Source of the DNA: Paeniglutamicibacter sulfureus
GTDB lineage: Bacteria > Actinomycetota > Actinomycetes > Actinomycetales > Micrococcaceae
Direction: 5' to 3'
DNA: 64,000 bases
NCBI RefSeq assembly: GCF_030512175.1
Contig: NZ_JAULBL010000002.1
Location: forward strand, 2,354,149-2,418,148
Made by a program: the position numbers and the translations under genes. Every line of letters starts with the position of its first letter. Within the stretch, counting starts at the first letter, position 1. The notes below the pieces were generated by a model, which did not search any database, was not told the origin of the DNA, and was given only the letters and a program-made list of their open reading frames with translations. Below, in pieces: positions 42,069 through 50,660 of the stretch.

Positions 42069-43223
42069 TTGCCGCACCAGGCGAAAAAACCCATGGTCAC
42101 CGGGCCCCGCTTCAATACCCCGTCGATTCGACGTGTGGCGACGGCGCTTGGCCTCGGCCTGCTGCTCACCGGCTGCGGTGCCGACTACCCCTTGGGCGAG
42201 GCGCAACGCCAGGCGGCGGAGAACAACTCCTCCAACCTCTCCGGTACCGTCACCGGCGGCGGATCCAGTGCCCAGAACTCCGCCATGAACGCGTGGATTG
42301 GCGGATTCGCCACGATGCACCCCAAGGTGCAGGTGCAATACGCTTCCGTGGGTTCCGGCGCGGGACGCGCGGGACTGCTGGCCGGCGCCACCAACTTCGC
42401 CGGCTCCGACGCCTACCTCAAGGAATCGGAAGTCGCCCGCTCCCAGGAGACCTGCGGACCGGAGGGGGCCATCAACATCCCCACCTACATCTCGCCGATT
42501 TCCGTGGCCTTCAACCTGCCGGGGGTCAAGGAACTGAACTTCGATGCGGCAACCATTGCCAAGATCTTCGGTGGCAAGATCACCTCGTGGCAGGACCCCG
42601 CCATCAAGGCGCTGAATCCGGGTGTCGCCATCCCAGATGTCCCCCTGACCGCTGTCGCCCGCTCGGACGACTCGGGCACCACCGAGAACTTCACCGACTA
42701 CCTGCATGCCGCCGCGCCCGAAAATTGGGAGCACGATCCTTCGGGCTCCTGGCCCGGCGGGCTGGGGAGTGAGCAGGCCCAGGGAAACTCCGGGGTCGTC
42801 ACCACGGTGGCCCGCACCGAGGGAGCGGTGACCTACGCCGATGATTCGCTCGTTGACAAAACGCTTGGCAAGGGAAAGCTGAAGGTGGGCGATTCCTTCG
42901 TAGCCGTCAGCGGCGAGTCGGCGGCCATCGCCGTCACCGCCTCGCACCGGGTCCCCGGCCGCGGCGCCAACGACATTGCCCTGGAACTTGACCGCAGCAC
43001 CACCAAGGCCGGCGCCTACCCGTTGGTTCTGGTCTCCTATTTCATCGTGTGCAGCGGCTACACCGATCCGAACACGGTGGAACTGGTCAAGGCCTTCGGC
43101 CACTATGTTGTCAGCGACGAGGGGCAGAAGGTCGCGGCCGACTCGGCCAAGAGCGCGCCGATGCCCAAGGAACTTGCCGAGGATGCCGCAAGGGCGATCG
43201 ATTCGATCACGCAGCGTCCCTAG
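42069..43223 (+). CDS. pstS: Phosphate-binding lipoprotein PstS
   Basis: Protein of 384 residues with a TTG start strongly supported by AGGAGGACTCC; the first ATG is 8 codons later. It has a signal peptide with lipobox LLTGC (Cys at about 36). Family motifs include GTVTGGGSSAQNSAMNAW (phosphate loop), NFAGSDAYLKESEV, KIFGGKITSWQDPAI, LTAVARSDDSGTTENFTDYL and EGAVTYAD. It captures phosphate outside the membrane for the Pst ABC transporter. No pstC, pstA or pstB follows; a terminator and the HlyC-type genes do. It therefore serves a transporter encoded elsewhere or is a second copy. Confidence 0.92.
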   Translation: MPHQAKKPMVTGPRFNTPSIRRVATALGLGLLLTGCGADYPLGEAQRQAAENNSSNLSGTVTGGGSSAQNSAMNAWIGGFATMHPKVQVQYASVGSGAGRAGLLAGATNFAGSDAYLKESEVARSQETCGPEGAINIPTYISPISVAFNLPGVKELNFDAATIAKIFGGKITSWQDPAIKALNPGVAIPDVPLTAVARSDDSGTTENFTDYLHAAAPENWEHDPSGSWPGGLGSEQAQGNSGVVTTVARTEGAVTYADDSLVDKTLGKGKLKVGDSFVAVSGESAAIAVTASHRVPGRGANDIALELDRSTTKAGAYPLVLVSYFIVCSGYTDPNTVELVKAFGHYVVSDEGQKVAADSAKSAPMPKELAEDAARAIDSITQRP

Positions 43224-43244
43224 CGTCCCGAATTGGCAGGAAAA

Positions 43245-43287
43245 ACGGGAGCGGTCCAACGCCCAATGGGGGTCGGACCGCTCCCGT
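43245..43287. terminator. Bidirectional hairpin between pstS and the HlyC pair
   Basis: ACGGGAGCGGTCC (43245-43257) and GGACCGCTCCCGT (43275-43287) form a perfect 13-bp stem, with an A-run before it on the plus strand that serves as a T-run for the minus-strand operon. Confidence 0.88.
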
Positions 43288-43309
43288 CGCGTATACGGCG
43301 GTGGACGAA

Positions 43310-44350
43310 CTAGGCGCTGGTGGCGTCCTGCACCTCGCCGACCAGTTCCTCGATGATGTCCTCCAGGAAGAGCACCCCGGTGGTGGCGCCCTCGGCGTCA
43401 AATACGCGGGCCACGTGGGACCCGGTGCGGCGCATGGCAGCCAGCGCGTCCTCCAGCTCGCTCGCGCCATAGACCGAGGCCAGGGCCCGAATCCGCTTGG
43501 CCGGGACCGCGGAGGCGAAGGCCTCCGGCGTGGTGAGGTCCATGACGTCCTTGAGGTGAAGGTAGCCCGTGGGTTCGCCGTCCGGGTTCACCAGGATGTA
43601 GCGGGAATAGCCGTGCTCGGCCACGGTGGACTGGATGTCGGCCGGGGAGGAACCCTGCGGCAGGAACACCATTTCGCCGACCGGCACCTCGACGTCGGAG
43701 ACCTTCTTGGCGGTGAACTCGAAGGCCTTGCCCAGCGTGCCGCTGGCATCTGAGAGCACCCCGTCGCGGGTCGACTGTGCGACGATGCCCGCCACCTCGT
43801 CCAGGGTGAAGGCGCTGGCGGCCTCGTCCTTGGGCTCGACCTTGAACAGCCGCAGCACGGCGTTTGCGATCCCGTTCAGTGTCCAGATCACCGGCTTGAA
43901 GATCCGGGCCACGAGCACCAGCGTGGGAGCCAGCAGCAGGGCCGCGCGCGTGGGCACCGAGAAAGAGATGTTCTTCGGGACCATCTCGCCGAGGACCACG
44001 TGCAGGAAGGTGACCAGCAGCAGCGCCGCGATGAAGGCGATGATGCCGATGGCCTCCGCCGAGAGCGTGGTCAGCCCCAGCGGGATTTCCAGCAGGTGGT
44101 GGATTGCCGGTTCGGAGACGTTCAGGATGACCAGCGAACACACGGTGATGCCCAGCTGGCTGGTGGCCAGCATCAGCGTCGCGTGCTCCATGGCCCACAG
44201 CGTGGTCTTGGCCGCCTTGGAGCCGGACTCCGCCATCGGCTCGATCTGCGAGCGGCGGGCGGAGATCACGGCGAATTCGGCGCCGACGAAGAAGGCGTTG
44301 ATGACCAGCAGGACGACGAGCCAGATGATTCCGGGTAGGTACTCGCTCAT
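43310..44350 (-). CDS. CNNM/HlyC-CorC-type membrane protein (second of pair)
   Basis: Protein of 346 residues. A DUF21 (CNNM) transmembrane domain comes first (about 1-190: NAFFVGAEFAVISARRSQIE, TSQLGITVCSLVILN, FVKNISFSVPTRA-like segment). Two CBS domains follow (about 215-335: ILVNPDGEPTGYLHLKDVMDL, VFDAEGATTGVLFLEDIIEELVGE). It lacks the long C-terminal CorC_HlyC domain that its partner has. The family handles Mg/Co efflux rather than haemolysis. The ATG overlaps the stop of its paralogue, so the two are coupled and may form a heteromer. Confidence 0.88.
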   Translation of the reverse strand: MSEYLPGIIWLVVLLVINAFFVGAEFAVISARRSQIEPMAESGSKAAKTTLWAMEHATLMLATSQLGITVCSLVILNVSEPAIHHLLEIPLGLTTLSAEAIGIIAFIAALLLVTFLHVVLGEMVPKNISFSVPTRAALLLAPTLVLVARIFKPVIWTLNGIANAVLRLFKVEPKDEAASAFTLDEVAGIVAQSTRDGVLSDASGTLGKAFEFTAKKVSDVEVPVGEMVFLPQGSSPADIQSTVAEHGYSRYILVNPDGEPTGYLHLKDVMDLTTPEAFASAVPAKRIRALASVYGASELEDALAAMRRTGSHVARVFDAEGATTGVLFLEDIIEELVGEVQDATSA

Positions 44351-45687
44351 CGGGTCTGCTCCTGGGTCGAATCGTCGGCGTTGCGGTCCTGGGATGTCAG
44401 GTCGGGGGTGAACTTCAGGCGCTGGACGTGGGTGCCCACGACGCGCTCGACCCGCAGCGTTCCGCCGTGCAGGTGGACCTCGTCCCCGGGCTCCGGGATC
44501 CTGTCCAGCTCGTCGGCGACGAAGCCGGCGACGGTGTCGTAGTCCTCGCCGTCGGGCACCGTGATGCCGGTGCGGTCCAACAGCTCGTCGGGGCGCAGCG
44601 AGGCATCGAAGGTGACCGAGCGCCCGGTCGTCAGCACGCCGACCCGGGCGCGGTCGTGCTCGTCCTCGAGTTCGCCGACGAGTTCCTCCACGAGGTCCTC
44701 GAGCGTCACGATGCCGGCGGTGCCGCCGTGCTCGTCCGAGACGATGGCGACCTGCAGGCCGTGGGTGCGCAGGCGCCCCAGCAGCGAGTCGACGCCCATG
44801 GACTCGGGCACCATCAGCGGGGCGACCATCAGCTCGGTGGCGGCCACGGTTCCGCGGGCTTCCAGCGGGATCGCGAACGCCTGCTTGAGGTGTACGACGC
44901 CCAGGATCTCGTCGCGGTCCCGCCCGATGACGGGGAAGCGGGAGAACCCGGTGAGCGTGGCGGTCTCGACGATGTCCTGCGCGCTGGCCGTCGCCTCGAC
45001 GGCGCTCATGCGCACGCGCGGAGTCATCACGTCGGCCGCGGTGTGCTCGGAGAAGCGCAGCGTGCGGTGCAGCAGCGTCGCGTGGTCGGTGTCCAGCAGG
45101 CCCTCCAGCGCGGAGCGGCGGACCAGGGAGCTAAGCTCCTCGGCGGTCCGCGCACCGGAGAGCTCCTCCTTGGGCTCGATGCCGAAGGAGCGGATGATGG
45201 AGTTGGCGGTGTTGTTGAACATCAGGATCACCGGCTTGAACACCGCGGTAAAGGCCGCCTGGAAAGGCACGACCACCTTGGCGGTGGCCAGCGGCAGCGC
45301 GAGGGCGAAGTTCTTGGGCACCAGTTCGCCGATGATCATCGAGAAAACGGTGGCCAGGAAGATGCCGATCACTGCGCCGACGCCGGGGACCACGGCCGCC
45401 GGGACGCCGGCGCCCAGTAGCGGGCCGCGCAGCAGCGAGCTGATGGCCGGCTCGAAGGTGTAGCCGGTCAACAGCGTGGTCAGGGTGATCCCCAGCTGTG
45501 CGCTGGAGAGATGGGTGGAGGTGATCTTCAGGGCCTTGATGGTGGTGCCCAGCCGTTTTTCGCCGCGCTCGGCGCGGGCCTCGAGTTCGTGGCGGTCAAG
45601 GTTGACCAGGGCGAATTCGGAGGCAACGAACAAGCCGGTGCCAACGGTCAGGAGCAGGCCGATGCCGATCATGATCAACTCATGCAT
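44347..45687 (-). CDS. CNNM/HlyC-CorC-type membrane protein (first of pair)
   Basis: Protein of 446 residues with the full family layout. DUF21 membrane domain about 1-200 (FVASEFALVNLDRHELEARAERG, SAQLGITLTTLLTGYTFEPAI, GELVPKNFALALPLATAK). Two CBS domains about 215-340 (VMTPRVRMSAVEATASAQDIV, SDEHGGTAGIVTLEDLVEELVGE), then a CorC_HlyC domain about 355-430 with DYDTVAGFVADELDRIPEPGDEV. Members are metal efflux proteins (MpfA, YhdP, CorC-like). It leads a two-gene operon with its shorter paralogue. Confidence 0.9.
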   Translation of the reverse strand: MHELIMIGIGLLLTVGTGLFVASEFALVNLDRHELEARAERGEKRLGTTIKALKITSTHLSSAQLGITLTTLLTGYTFEPAISSLLRGPLLGAGVPAAVVPGVGAVIGIFLATVFSMIIGELVPKNFALALPLATAKVVVPFQAAFTAVFKPVILMFNNTANSIIRSFGIEPKEELSGARTAEELSSLVRRSALEGLLDTDHATLLHRTLRFSEHTAADVMTPRVRMSAVEATASAQDIVETATLTGFSRFPVIGRDRDEILGVVHLKQAFAIPLEARGTVAATELMVAPLMVPESMGVDSLLGRLRTHGLQVAIVSDEHGGTAGIVTLEDLVEELVGELEDEHDRARVGVLTTGRSVTFDASLRPDELLDRTGITVPDGEDYDTVAGFVADELDRIPEPGDEVHLHGGTLRVERVVGTHVQRLKFTPDLTSQDRNADDSTQEQTR

Positions 45688-45938
45688 GGGGGCGCCCCTC
45701 TCCGGTGGTGGTCGGAATCAATCCGGCGCAGCGGTGGAGGGGCAAGGGCATGTGGGAAGGGGGGTCGTCCATAGTACTTGTAAACTTTAGCGGACCGGGC
45801 GGCGTCCGGTATTCGCGTCCGGGGCCGCCGGCAGGCCCCCCGTTGGCCTGCGCGGGCACCTGCCGGCGCGACAGTGCGCCGGAAGACGCCCTGTTTGCCG
45901 GGCCCCGCCCGCGGAGAAGATTCCAAGGGAACTCACAG

Positions 45939-46450
45939 CTAACGCAGCGCGGCGAAGCCTTCCGCGGCGGCTGTCGCCCCGGCCACGATGATCTCGGCGA
46001 ACGTGGAGATCTTCAGCCCGCTGTGCCCCCGGGCCGCCGCCAATGAACATCAGGACGTCGACGCCCAGCCAAGTCGCCGGGACCATCTGGCCGAAGGCCA
46101 GCGAGTTGAATCCGGCGGTGCGGGTCATGACCGACTGGAAGAATCCGGCCAGCAGCGTGTCCACCGTGGCCAGCGCGCCCAGGGTCTTGGGGTTTGACCA
46201 TTCCAGGCCGCAGATGAAGGCGGTGCCGGCGGCCAGCAGGGCTACCGAACAGCAGACCACCAGCTTGGTGTTCATGGTCCAGTGCAGCGGCCTTCGCTGA
46301 AGAGTGCGAACCCGGCATTGTTGAGGCGAAGGACATGATGCCAAGGCCGCCGAGCTGGATCAGCACGAGGATCGCCACCTGCCCGAAGGGAGCGGCAGCA
46401 CTGCTGCGGGGGAAGCCCGTGGCCGATACGCCCGCGCACGGAGAAACGCC
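45939..46450 (-). pseudogene. Decayed TrkH/KtrB potassium-transporter gene
   Basis: Pieces of one K+ channel-like protein occur in order in different minus-strand frames. About 46430-46325 reads FGQVAILVLIQLGGLGIMSFAS; about 46325-46272 reads NNAGFALFSE, a pore-loop motif; about 46270-46020 reads WSNPKTLGALATVDTLL, SVMTRTAGFNSLAFGQM and VDVLMFIGGG; about 46030-45939 in a shifted frame reads TAGLKISTFAEIIVAG and ends in a stop. TRTAGFN and NNAGFAL are selectivity-filter motifs of the family. Several transmembrane segments are missing between the pieces and the C-terminus is cut, so it cannot be functional. Confidence 0.82.
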
Positions 46451-46493
46451 ATTGCCATTCACTGTCGGGGATTGGGGTCATAGACTCGTGCCC

Positions 46494-47711
46494 ATGAGCA
46501 TCGACGTCGAGAGCCTGTACCGCGACCTGCACGCCAACCCCGAACTTTCTTTCCAGGAACACCGCACGGCCGGAATTGTTTCCGGGCACCTGCGTGAACT
46601 TGGACTGGAAGTGCAGGAAGGCATTGGAGGCACCGGGGTGGTCGGGGTCCTGGCAAACGGGCCAGGGCCGACGGTCATGCTGCGCGCGGACATGGACGGC
46701 TTGCCGGTTCTGGAGGCGACCGGCCTGGAATATGCCAGCACCGCCACGGGCATCGGCCCAGACGGACGCCTGGTACCCGTCATGCATGCCTGCGGCCACG
46801 ACGTGCACGTCACCTGCCTGCTGGGAGCCGTGGAAAGACTTGCGGGCGAGCGCGGCTCGTGGTCCGGGACGCTGCTGGCACTCTTCCAGCCGGCCGAGGA
46901 AGCAGGCGGCGGGGCCCAAGCGATGGTTGACGCCGGGCTCTTCGATATGGTGCCGGCACCGGACGTGGTGCTCGGACAACACGTGGCGCCGTTCCCCGCG
47001 GGATGGATCGGACTGCGCCCCGGCGTTGCCATGGCCTCGGCCGATTCGCTGAATATCACCCTGCATGGGTCCGGCGGGCATGGTTCGCGGCCCGAAACCA
47101 CCGTGGACCCGGTGCTTTTGGCGGCAGCCACCACCATGCGCCTGCAGGGCATCGTCTCGCGGGAACTTGCCGCCAGCGATCAGGCGGTGCTCACCGTCGG
47201 GCAGATCCATGCCGGCACCAAGAACAACATCATCGCCGCGCAGGCCACCCTGGGCCTGAGCGTGCGGACCTTTGACGAGAGCGTGCGCGCCAAGATGCTC
47301 AGTTCCATCGAACGGGTCGTGCGCGGGGAGGCCATGGCCTCGGGGTCGCCCAGGGAACCGGTGATCACGCTGGAGGAACATTTCCCGCTGACCGTCAACG
47401 ACCTGGATACATCGGCGCGGGTGACCGCGGCGCTCGTCGAGCGGTTCGGTGCGGGGAAGGTCATTGACCCGGGTCCGGTGGCAGGCAGCGAGGATGTCGG
47501 TGTTCTCGCCACGGCAGCGGGGGTGCCGCTGGTGTACTGGCTGCTGGGCGGGGAGGACCCCGGCCTGATCAAGGACTTTGCCGCCACCGGCAGGATGCCG
47601 GAGGGCGTTCCGTCGAACCATTCACCGCATTTTGCCCCGCGGATCCAGCCGACCCTGAACGTGGGCATCGACGCCTTGGTCGCCGCGGCCCGGGCCTGGC
47701 TTGCCCGATGA
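46494..47711 (+). CDS. M20-family amidohydrolase (hippurate/aminoacylase-like)
   Basis: Protein of 405 residues. It has the metallopeptidase motifs of the M20 amidohydrolase group: LHANPELSFQEHRTA, RADMDGLPVLEATGLEYAS, HACGHDVHVTCLLGA, LFQPAEEAGGGAQAMVDAGLF and GQHVAPFPAG. The lid domain occupies about 180-295 (GSGGHGSRPETTVDP), and the end is NHSPHFAPR. These include the metal ligands Cys, His, Glu, Glu and His. It likely deacylates N-acyl amino acids or related amides; it could also be an indole-3-acetyl-amino acid hydrolase. ATG 46494 has no ribosome site and may be leaderless. The neighbouring trkH remnant lies upstream on the other strand. Confidence 0.87.
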   Translation: MSIDVESLYRDLHANPELSFQEHRTAGIVSGHLRELGLEVQEGIGGTGVVGVLANGPGPTVMLRADMDGLPVLEATGLEYASTATGIGPDGRLVPVMHACGHDVHVTCLLGAVERLAGERGSWSGTLLALFQPAEEAGGGAQAMVDAGLFDMVPAPDVVLGQHVAPFPAGWIGLRPGVAMASADSLNITLHGSGGHGSRPETTVDPVLLAAATTMRLQGIVSRELAASDQAVLTVGQIHAGTKNNIIAAQATLGLSVRTFDESVRAKMLSSIERVVRGEAMASGSPREPVITLEEHFPLTVNDLDTSARVTAALVERFGAGKVIDPGPVAGSEDVGVLATAAGVPLVYWLLGGEDPGLIKDFAATGRMPEGVPSNHSPHFAPRIQPTLNVGIDALVAAARAWLAR

Positions 47712-47864
47712 CCAGCTGTCCGCGGACCTTCGTTCACATGGTGCCGTGAGCGGAATCCGGCAGGTCCGGACAAGTTCGCAGCAATACAGCGTATGGTGTG
47801 GCGGTAGGGGTACTTTCCCCTAACTTTTGGGAATGCCGAGCATTCCCGGCTAGGACGGCACAAA

Positions 47865-47993
47865 ATGTCGAAGTCACCGCGTAAGGCCGAGGCCAAGAAA
47901 CCCTCGAAGTCCATCAAGGAGAAGCGCGCCGAAAAGCGCACGAAGTCGGCGGGCGAAACGATCCTTGACCCCGTACGCAAGGTATCGAAATAA
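47865..47993 (+). CDS. 42-residue Lys-rich small protein
   Basis: ATG preceded by AGGACGGCACAAA. The protein has a strongly basic first 30 residues (MSKSPRKAEAKKPSKSIKEK, RAEKRTKSAG), then ETILDPVRKVSK, and about 40% Lys/Arg overall. There is no hydrophobic stretch. The gene is followed 48 bases on by a strong terminator, and the 150-base region upstream is free of other genes. That arrangement is what a real small gene looks like. It may bind nucleic acid or the ribosome; similar short basic proteins occur as hypotheticals in Arthrobacter relatives, from memory. Confidence 0.75.
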   Translation: MSKSPRKAEAKKPSKSIKEKRAEKRTKSAGETILDPVRKVSK

Positions 47994-48040
47994 CCGCCAT
48001 GCGGCGTGGCTGATCAAATTGGCCACCTCGGGACCACCTG

Positions 48041-48088
48041 AAAATGCCTGTCCGTCGGAAGAGCACTCTTCGACGGACAGGCATTTTT
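48041..48088. terminator. Strong bidirectional hairpin
   Basis: AAAATGCCTGTCCGTCG pairs with CGACGGACAGGCATTTT, extended by GAAGAG/CTCTTC with one bulge, and followed by ATTTTTG. It serves both the small basic gene and the convergent glycosylase-like gene. Confidence 0.92.
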
Positions 48089-48113
48089 GTGCTCGGGAAC
48101 GAGCCGGGCGCTG

Positions 48114-48998
48114 CTAGCGGATGCCGGCGCCGCGGTAGACCCGCACCCAGGTGTCGGCCGTGACGCCAAGTGCCCGGCGCTGTCCGGCCACGTCCACCGT
48201 CAGCGTCACGCGCCACTCCGGGCTCGGCTGGAAGGCCTTGAGCAGCGGGCCATGCAGGGTCTGGTTGCCGTCACTGACCTCGATCACGCGGCGCAGGTGC
48301 TCCGGCCCAAGGTCCTCGGCCCGGACCATGGTCTCGCGGCGGGGTCCGGCCGGGCCGCGGGGAGCCTGGACGATCTTGCGGGCCTCGCGCATGGCCTGTG
48401 AACGTCGGGCAATGCGTTCGGTCCGCTGGGCCGTGGTGCCGCTGAGGGACAGCGGGGCGGGGGAGAAACTGGGGATGGCAGTGATGCGTGAAACCGCCTG
48501 CGGTGACTTCTTGGCGACCTTTGCCCAGAATTCCTCCGGGCCCTTGCCCATCAGGATGACCGCCCGGAGATTGGGAACCAGGCGCAACAGCTTGCCCATG
48601 GGATCGACTCCGGCGTTCTGCTCGGCACCCGTGAGCCGCCCGGAAGCACCCTCGGCCCGGTACCAGGGGAAGGCGTGCCAAAGCACGACTTCCTTGGTAT
48701 CGATTCCGGACTCGTCCAGCAACGTGGACAACGCCTCCGCGGTGGCAGTGTCGTCCTCGCTGGAAACGATGTCCTCGCCGGTCTCGGCACGGTTTGCAGC
48801 GTCCGGGGCCGGCATCAGGCACAGGACGGTGGCATCGGTGCCGCCGTGAAGGGGTGCAACGAAGGGGACGGTTCCGGCGCCTTCCGGGGAAATGGCGCGC
48901 AGGTCCTGAACCAGGGAATTGAGGGGTGCAACGTGTTCAGCCCACAACTCCGATTCCTGCGAGTTCCTGAATTCGGGGTCGATCATCTTGCGGGGCAT
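48114..48998 (-). CDS. Uracil-DNA-glycosylase-superfamily-like protein (paralogue A)
   Basis: Protein of about 294 residues. Shared features with the downstream-neighbouring paralogue at 49171: (S/G)xLWAEHVAPLNSLV, VPFVAPLHGGTDATVLCLMPAPD, VVLWHAFPWYRAEG and LRAVILMGKGPEEFW. These match the order of UDG-fold motifs: a catalytic-loop region after APxHGG, W-x3-PWY, then the hydrophobic GxG strand. The late His-Pro-Ser-type loop of UDGs is represented by IPSFSPAPLS, without His. A C-terminal region of about 60 extra residues (from DLGPEHLRRVIEV) is not in paralogue B. Start uncertain (49013, 48998 or 48986). DNA-glycosylase activity is not proven. Confidence 0.6.
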   Translation of the reverse strand: MPRKMIDPEFRNSQESELWAEHVAPLNSLVQDLRAISPEGAGTVPFVAPLHGGTDATVLCLMPAPDAANRAETGEDIVSSEDDTATAEALSTLLDESGIDTKEVVLWHAFPWYRAEGASGRLTGAEQNAGVDPMGKLLRLVPNLRAVILMGKGPEEFWAKVAKKSPQAVSRITAIPSFSPAPLSLSGTTAQRTERIARRSQAMREARKIVQAPRGPAGPRRETMVRAEDLGPEHLRRVIEVSDGNQTLHGPLLKAFQPSPEWRVTLTVDVAGQRRALGVTADTWVRVYRGAGIR

Positions 48999-49170
48999 GA
49001 AGGGTTCTCTCATGAATCTTTCGAGGGGGTCGAACCACAAGCATGGCACGGCCAGAAGCCGAACCCGTAGCCCGGAGGGGCTGACGTATCACGCGTCACT
49101 GGGTCGTTCCCGGCCAAGTGCCGGGAACGCGGGGAGTCGGGATGCTGGCATGCGTCACCGCCAGAGGGCG

Positions 49171-49803
49171 TCAAGAATCCTGCTTGCCTTCACGCAATCG
49201 GCTGGCGATTCCAGCCCAGACGCGTTTCTGTTCCTCCCGGTCGACGGTCCGCTTGGCGCCCAACGGGTGAAGTGAACGCACAATGTGCAGGTCCGGATAG
49301 CCGGACACGATCTCCGGGAGAACCGCGTCCGCGGCGTCCTGCGCCTTGCGCCCCAAGAGCAACAGCATCCTCAACTCCGTCATGAGCCCCATGACCTCCA
49401 AGAGCGCCCTTCCCCCTTCGAGCGACTGCTCCGGCGTCAGGTCCCGCTTGGGATCAAGGCGTGGCCAGGGATAGCCGTTCCAGTGGCAGAGATCCGCCGG
49501 ATCGATGTCGAACTCCGTCATCAGGTGACGTTGGCGGTCCGCTGCGCGGTCCGGGTTCCTGATGCACATGAACCTGGTTTCGTCCCGTGGTTCGCCCGCG
49601 TCATTGAGCACCATCAGGGCAGGGGCGTGAATCCCGCCGTGCCACGGGGCTGCCAACGGCAGTCGCACTCCGTCCTTGCCATCACCAAGTCGGCCGATCA
49701 GCTCGTTGAGGGGAGCCACGTGTTCAGCCCGCAGGCCCTCACATTGCTGGACCCAGAACGGGTCATCGGGCTGGGCGCGCTTCCATTTGTCGGCCGGTGC
49801 CAT
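49171..49803 (-). CDS. Uracil-DNA-glycosylase-superfamily-like protein (paralogue B)
   Basis: Protein of 210 residues from ATG 49803 (CAGGGATTTCG upstream, AGGAGG further back). It aligns in order with paralogue A: CEGLRAEHVAPLNELI, VRLPLAAPWHGGIHAPALMVL, LCHWNGYPWPRLD, ELRMLLLLGRKAQDAAD. The end has RSLHPLGAKRTVDREEQK, the His-Pro loop that UDG-type enzymes use on the DNA backbone. No iron-sulfur cysteines are present. It may be a base-excision-type glycosylase or a nucleotide-binding relative. The two genes are 170 bases apart on the same strand and look like a tandem duplication with later divergence. Confidence 0.62.
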   Translation of the reverse strand: MAPADKWKRAQPDDPFWVQQCEGLRAEHVAPLNELIGRLGDGKDGVRLPLAAPWHGGIHAPALMVLNDAGEPRDETRFMCIRNPDRAADRQRHLMTEFDIDPADLCHWNGYPWPRLDPKRDLTPEQSLEGGRALLEVMGLMTELRMLLLLGRKAQDAADAVLPEIVSGYPDLHIVRSLHPLGAKRTVDREEQKRVWAGIASRLREGKQDS

Positions 49804-50099
49804 CGAAATCCCTGTTCCTCCTTGATCCCGGGACGTCGAACAGGCCCCGGACGGACACCGAATATACCAAGGGCAAGTGGCCGTTCAGGCTCTGGCCGGC
49901 GAACCTCTGCTGGCGCCGGTGAAGGGGACTCACCGATCCTGGATCTTGAGCCGCGGTTCGTGGCTGCCCTCGTGGGCGGATGGCTGCCCGCGGCTGTTGC
50001 GATCGGCAACCGGAACCGATGCAAACGTCCGTGGTTGCTGTGCCATCGGACACGGGTCTCTGGAAATGACGTGACATGTCCCGTCAGTCCAAAACTTTC

Positions 50100-50111
50100 T
50101 GGCATAATGGA
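50100..50111 (+). promoter_or_regulatory. rpsP promoter -10 region
   Basis: TGGCATAATGGA contains a good extended -10 (CATAAT) about 130 bases before the rpsP start. The same 12-base motif with one change occurs upstream of rplS (55657). Confidence 0.6.
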
Positions 50112-50243
50112 CAGGTACTCGATTTGATGTGGCCCCTCTCTCCGCGTTGAATCCTGTCCTTTTGAAGATCTGCGGTATGGCCCGCCCCACGGGTGCAGAA
50201 ACAGGGATTCGCACATGTTGAGAAAACAGGAGTGACCACTACC

Positions 50244-50657
50244 GTGGCCGTTAAAATTCGTCTGAAGCGTTTCGGCAAGATTCGCGCCCCTTACTACCGT
50301 ATCGTCGTCATGGATGCGCGCTCCAAGCGCGATGGCCGTGCGATTGAAGAAATCGGCAAGTACCACCCGACCGAAGAGCCTTCGTTCATCGAGGTTAAGT
50401 CCGACCGCGCGCAGTACTGGCTCTCCGTCGGCGCCCAGCCGACCGAGCAGGTTGCCGCGATCTTGAAGATCACCGGTGACTGGCAGAAGTTCAAGGGCAT
50501 CGAAGGCCAGGAAGGCACCTTGCGCGTCAAGGAAGCCAAGCCGGCATTCGTTGTTCCGGAGAAGGGTTCGGTCATCCTGCCCGAGGCCATCACCAAGAAG
50601 GCCGAGAAGCCGGCTGCCGAGGCCGAGGTCGAGGCAGAAGCAACCGAGGCCGAGTAG
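50244..50657 (+). CDS. rpsP: 30S ribosomal protein S16
   Basis: Protein of 137 residues from the GTG at 50244, giving the family start [43 protein letters not shown]. Upstream AGGAG is 11 bases away; a GTG at 50232 is in frame but too close to it. The conserved S16 fold ends near residue 85. A low-complexity tail rich in Ala, Glu and Lys ([20 protein letters not shown]) follows, common in actinobacteria. It is first in a transcript with khpA; the pair is followed by a hairpin. Confidence 0.97.
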   Translation: MAVKIRLKRFGKIRAPYYRIVVMDARSKRDGRAIEEIGKYHPTEEPSFIEVKSDRAQYWLSVGAQPTEQVAAILKITGDWQKFKGIEGQEGTLRVKEAKPAFVVPEKGSVILPEAITKKAEKPAAEAEVEAEATEAE

Positions 50658-50660
50658 CCA

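Noticed and set aside
44428-45420. 330-residue plus-strand ORF opposite the HlyC gene
   Set aside because: Antisense shadow; low-complexity Gly/Asp/Gln composition.
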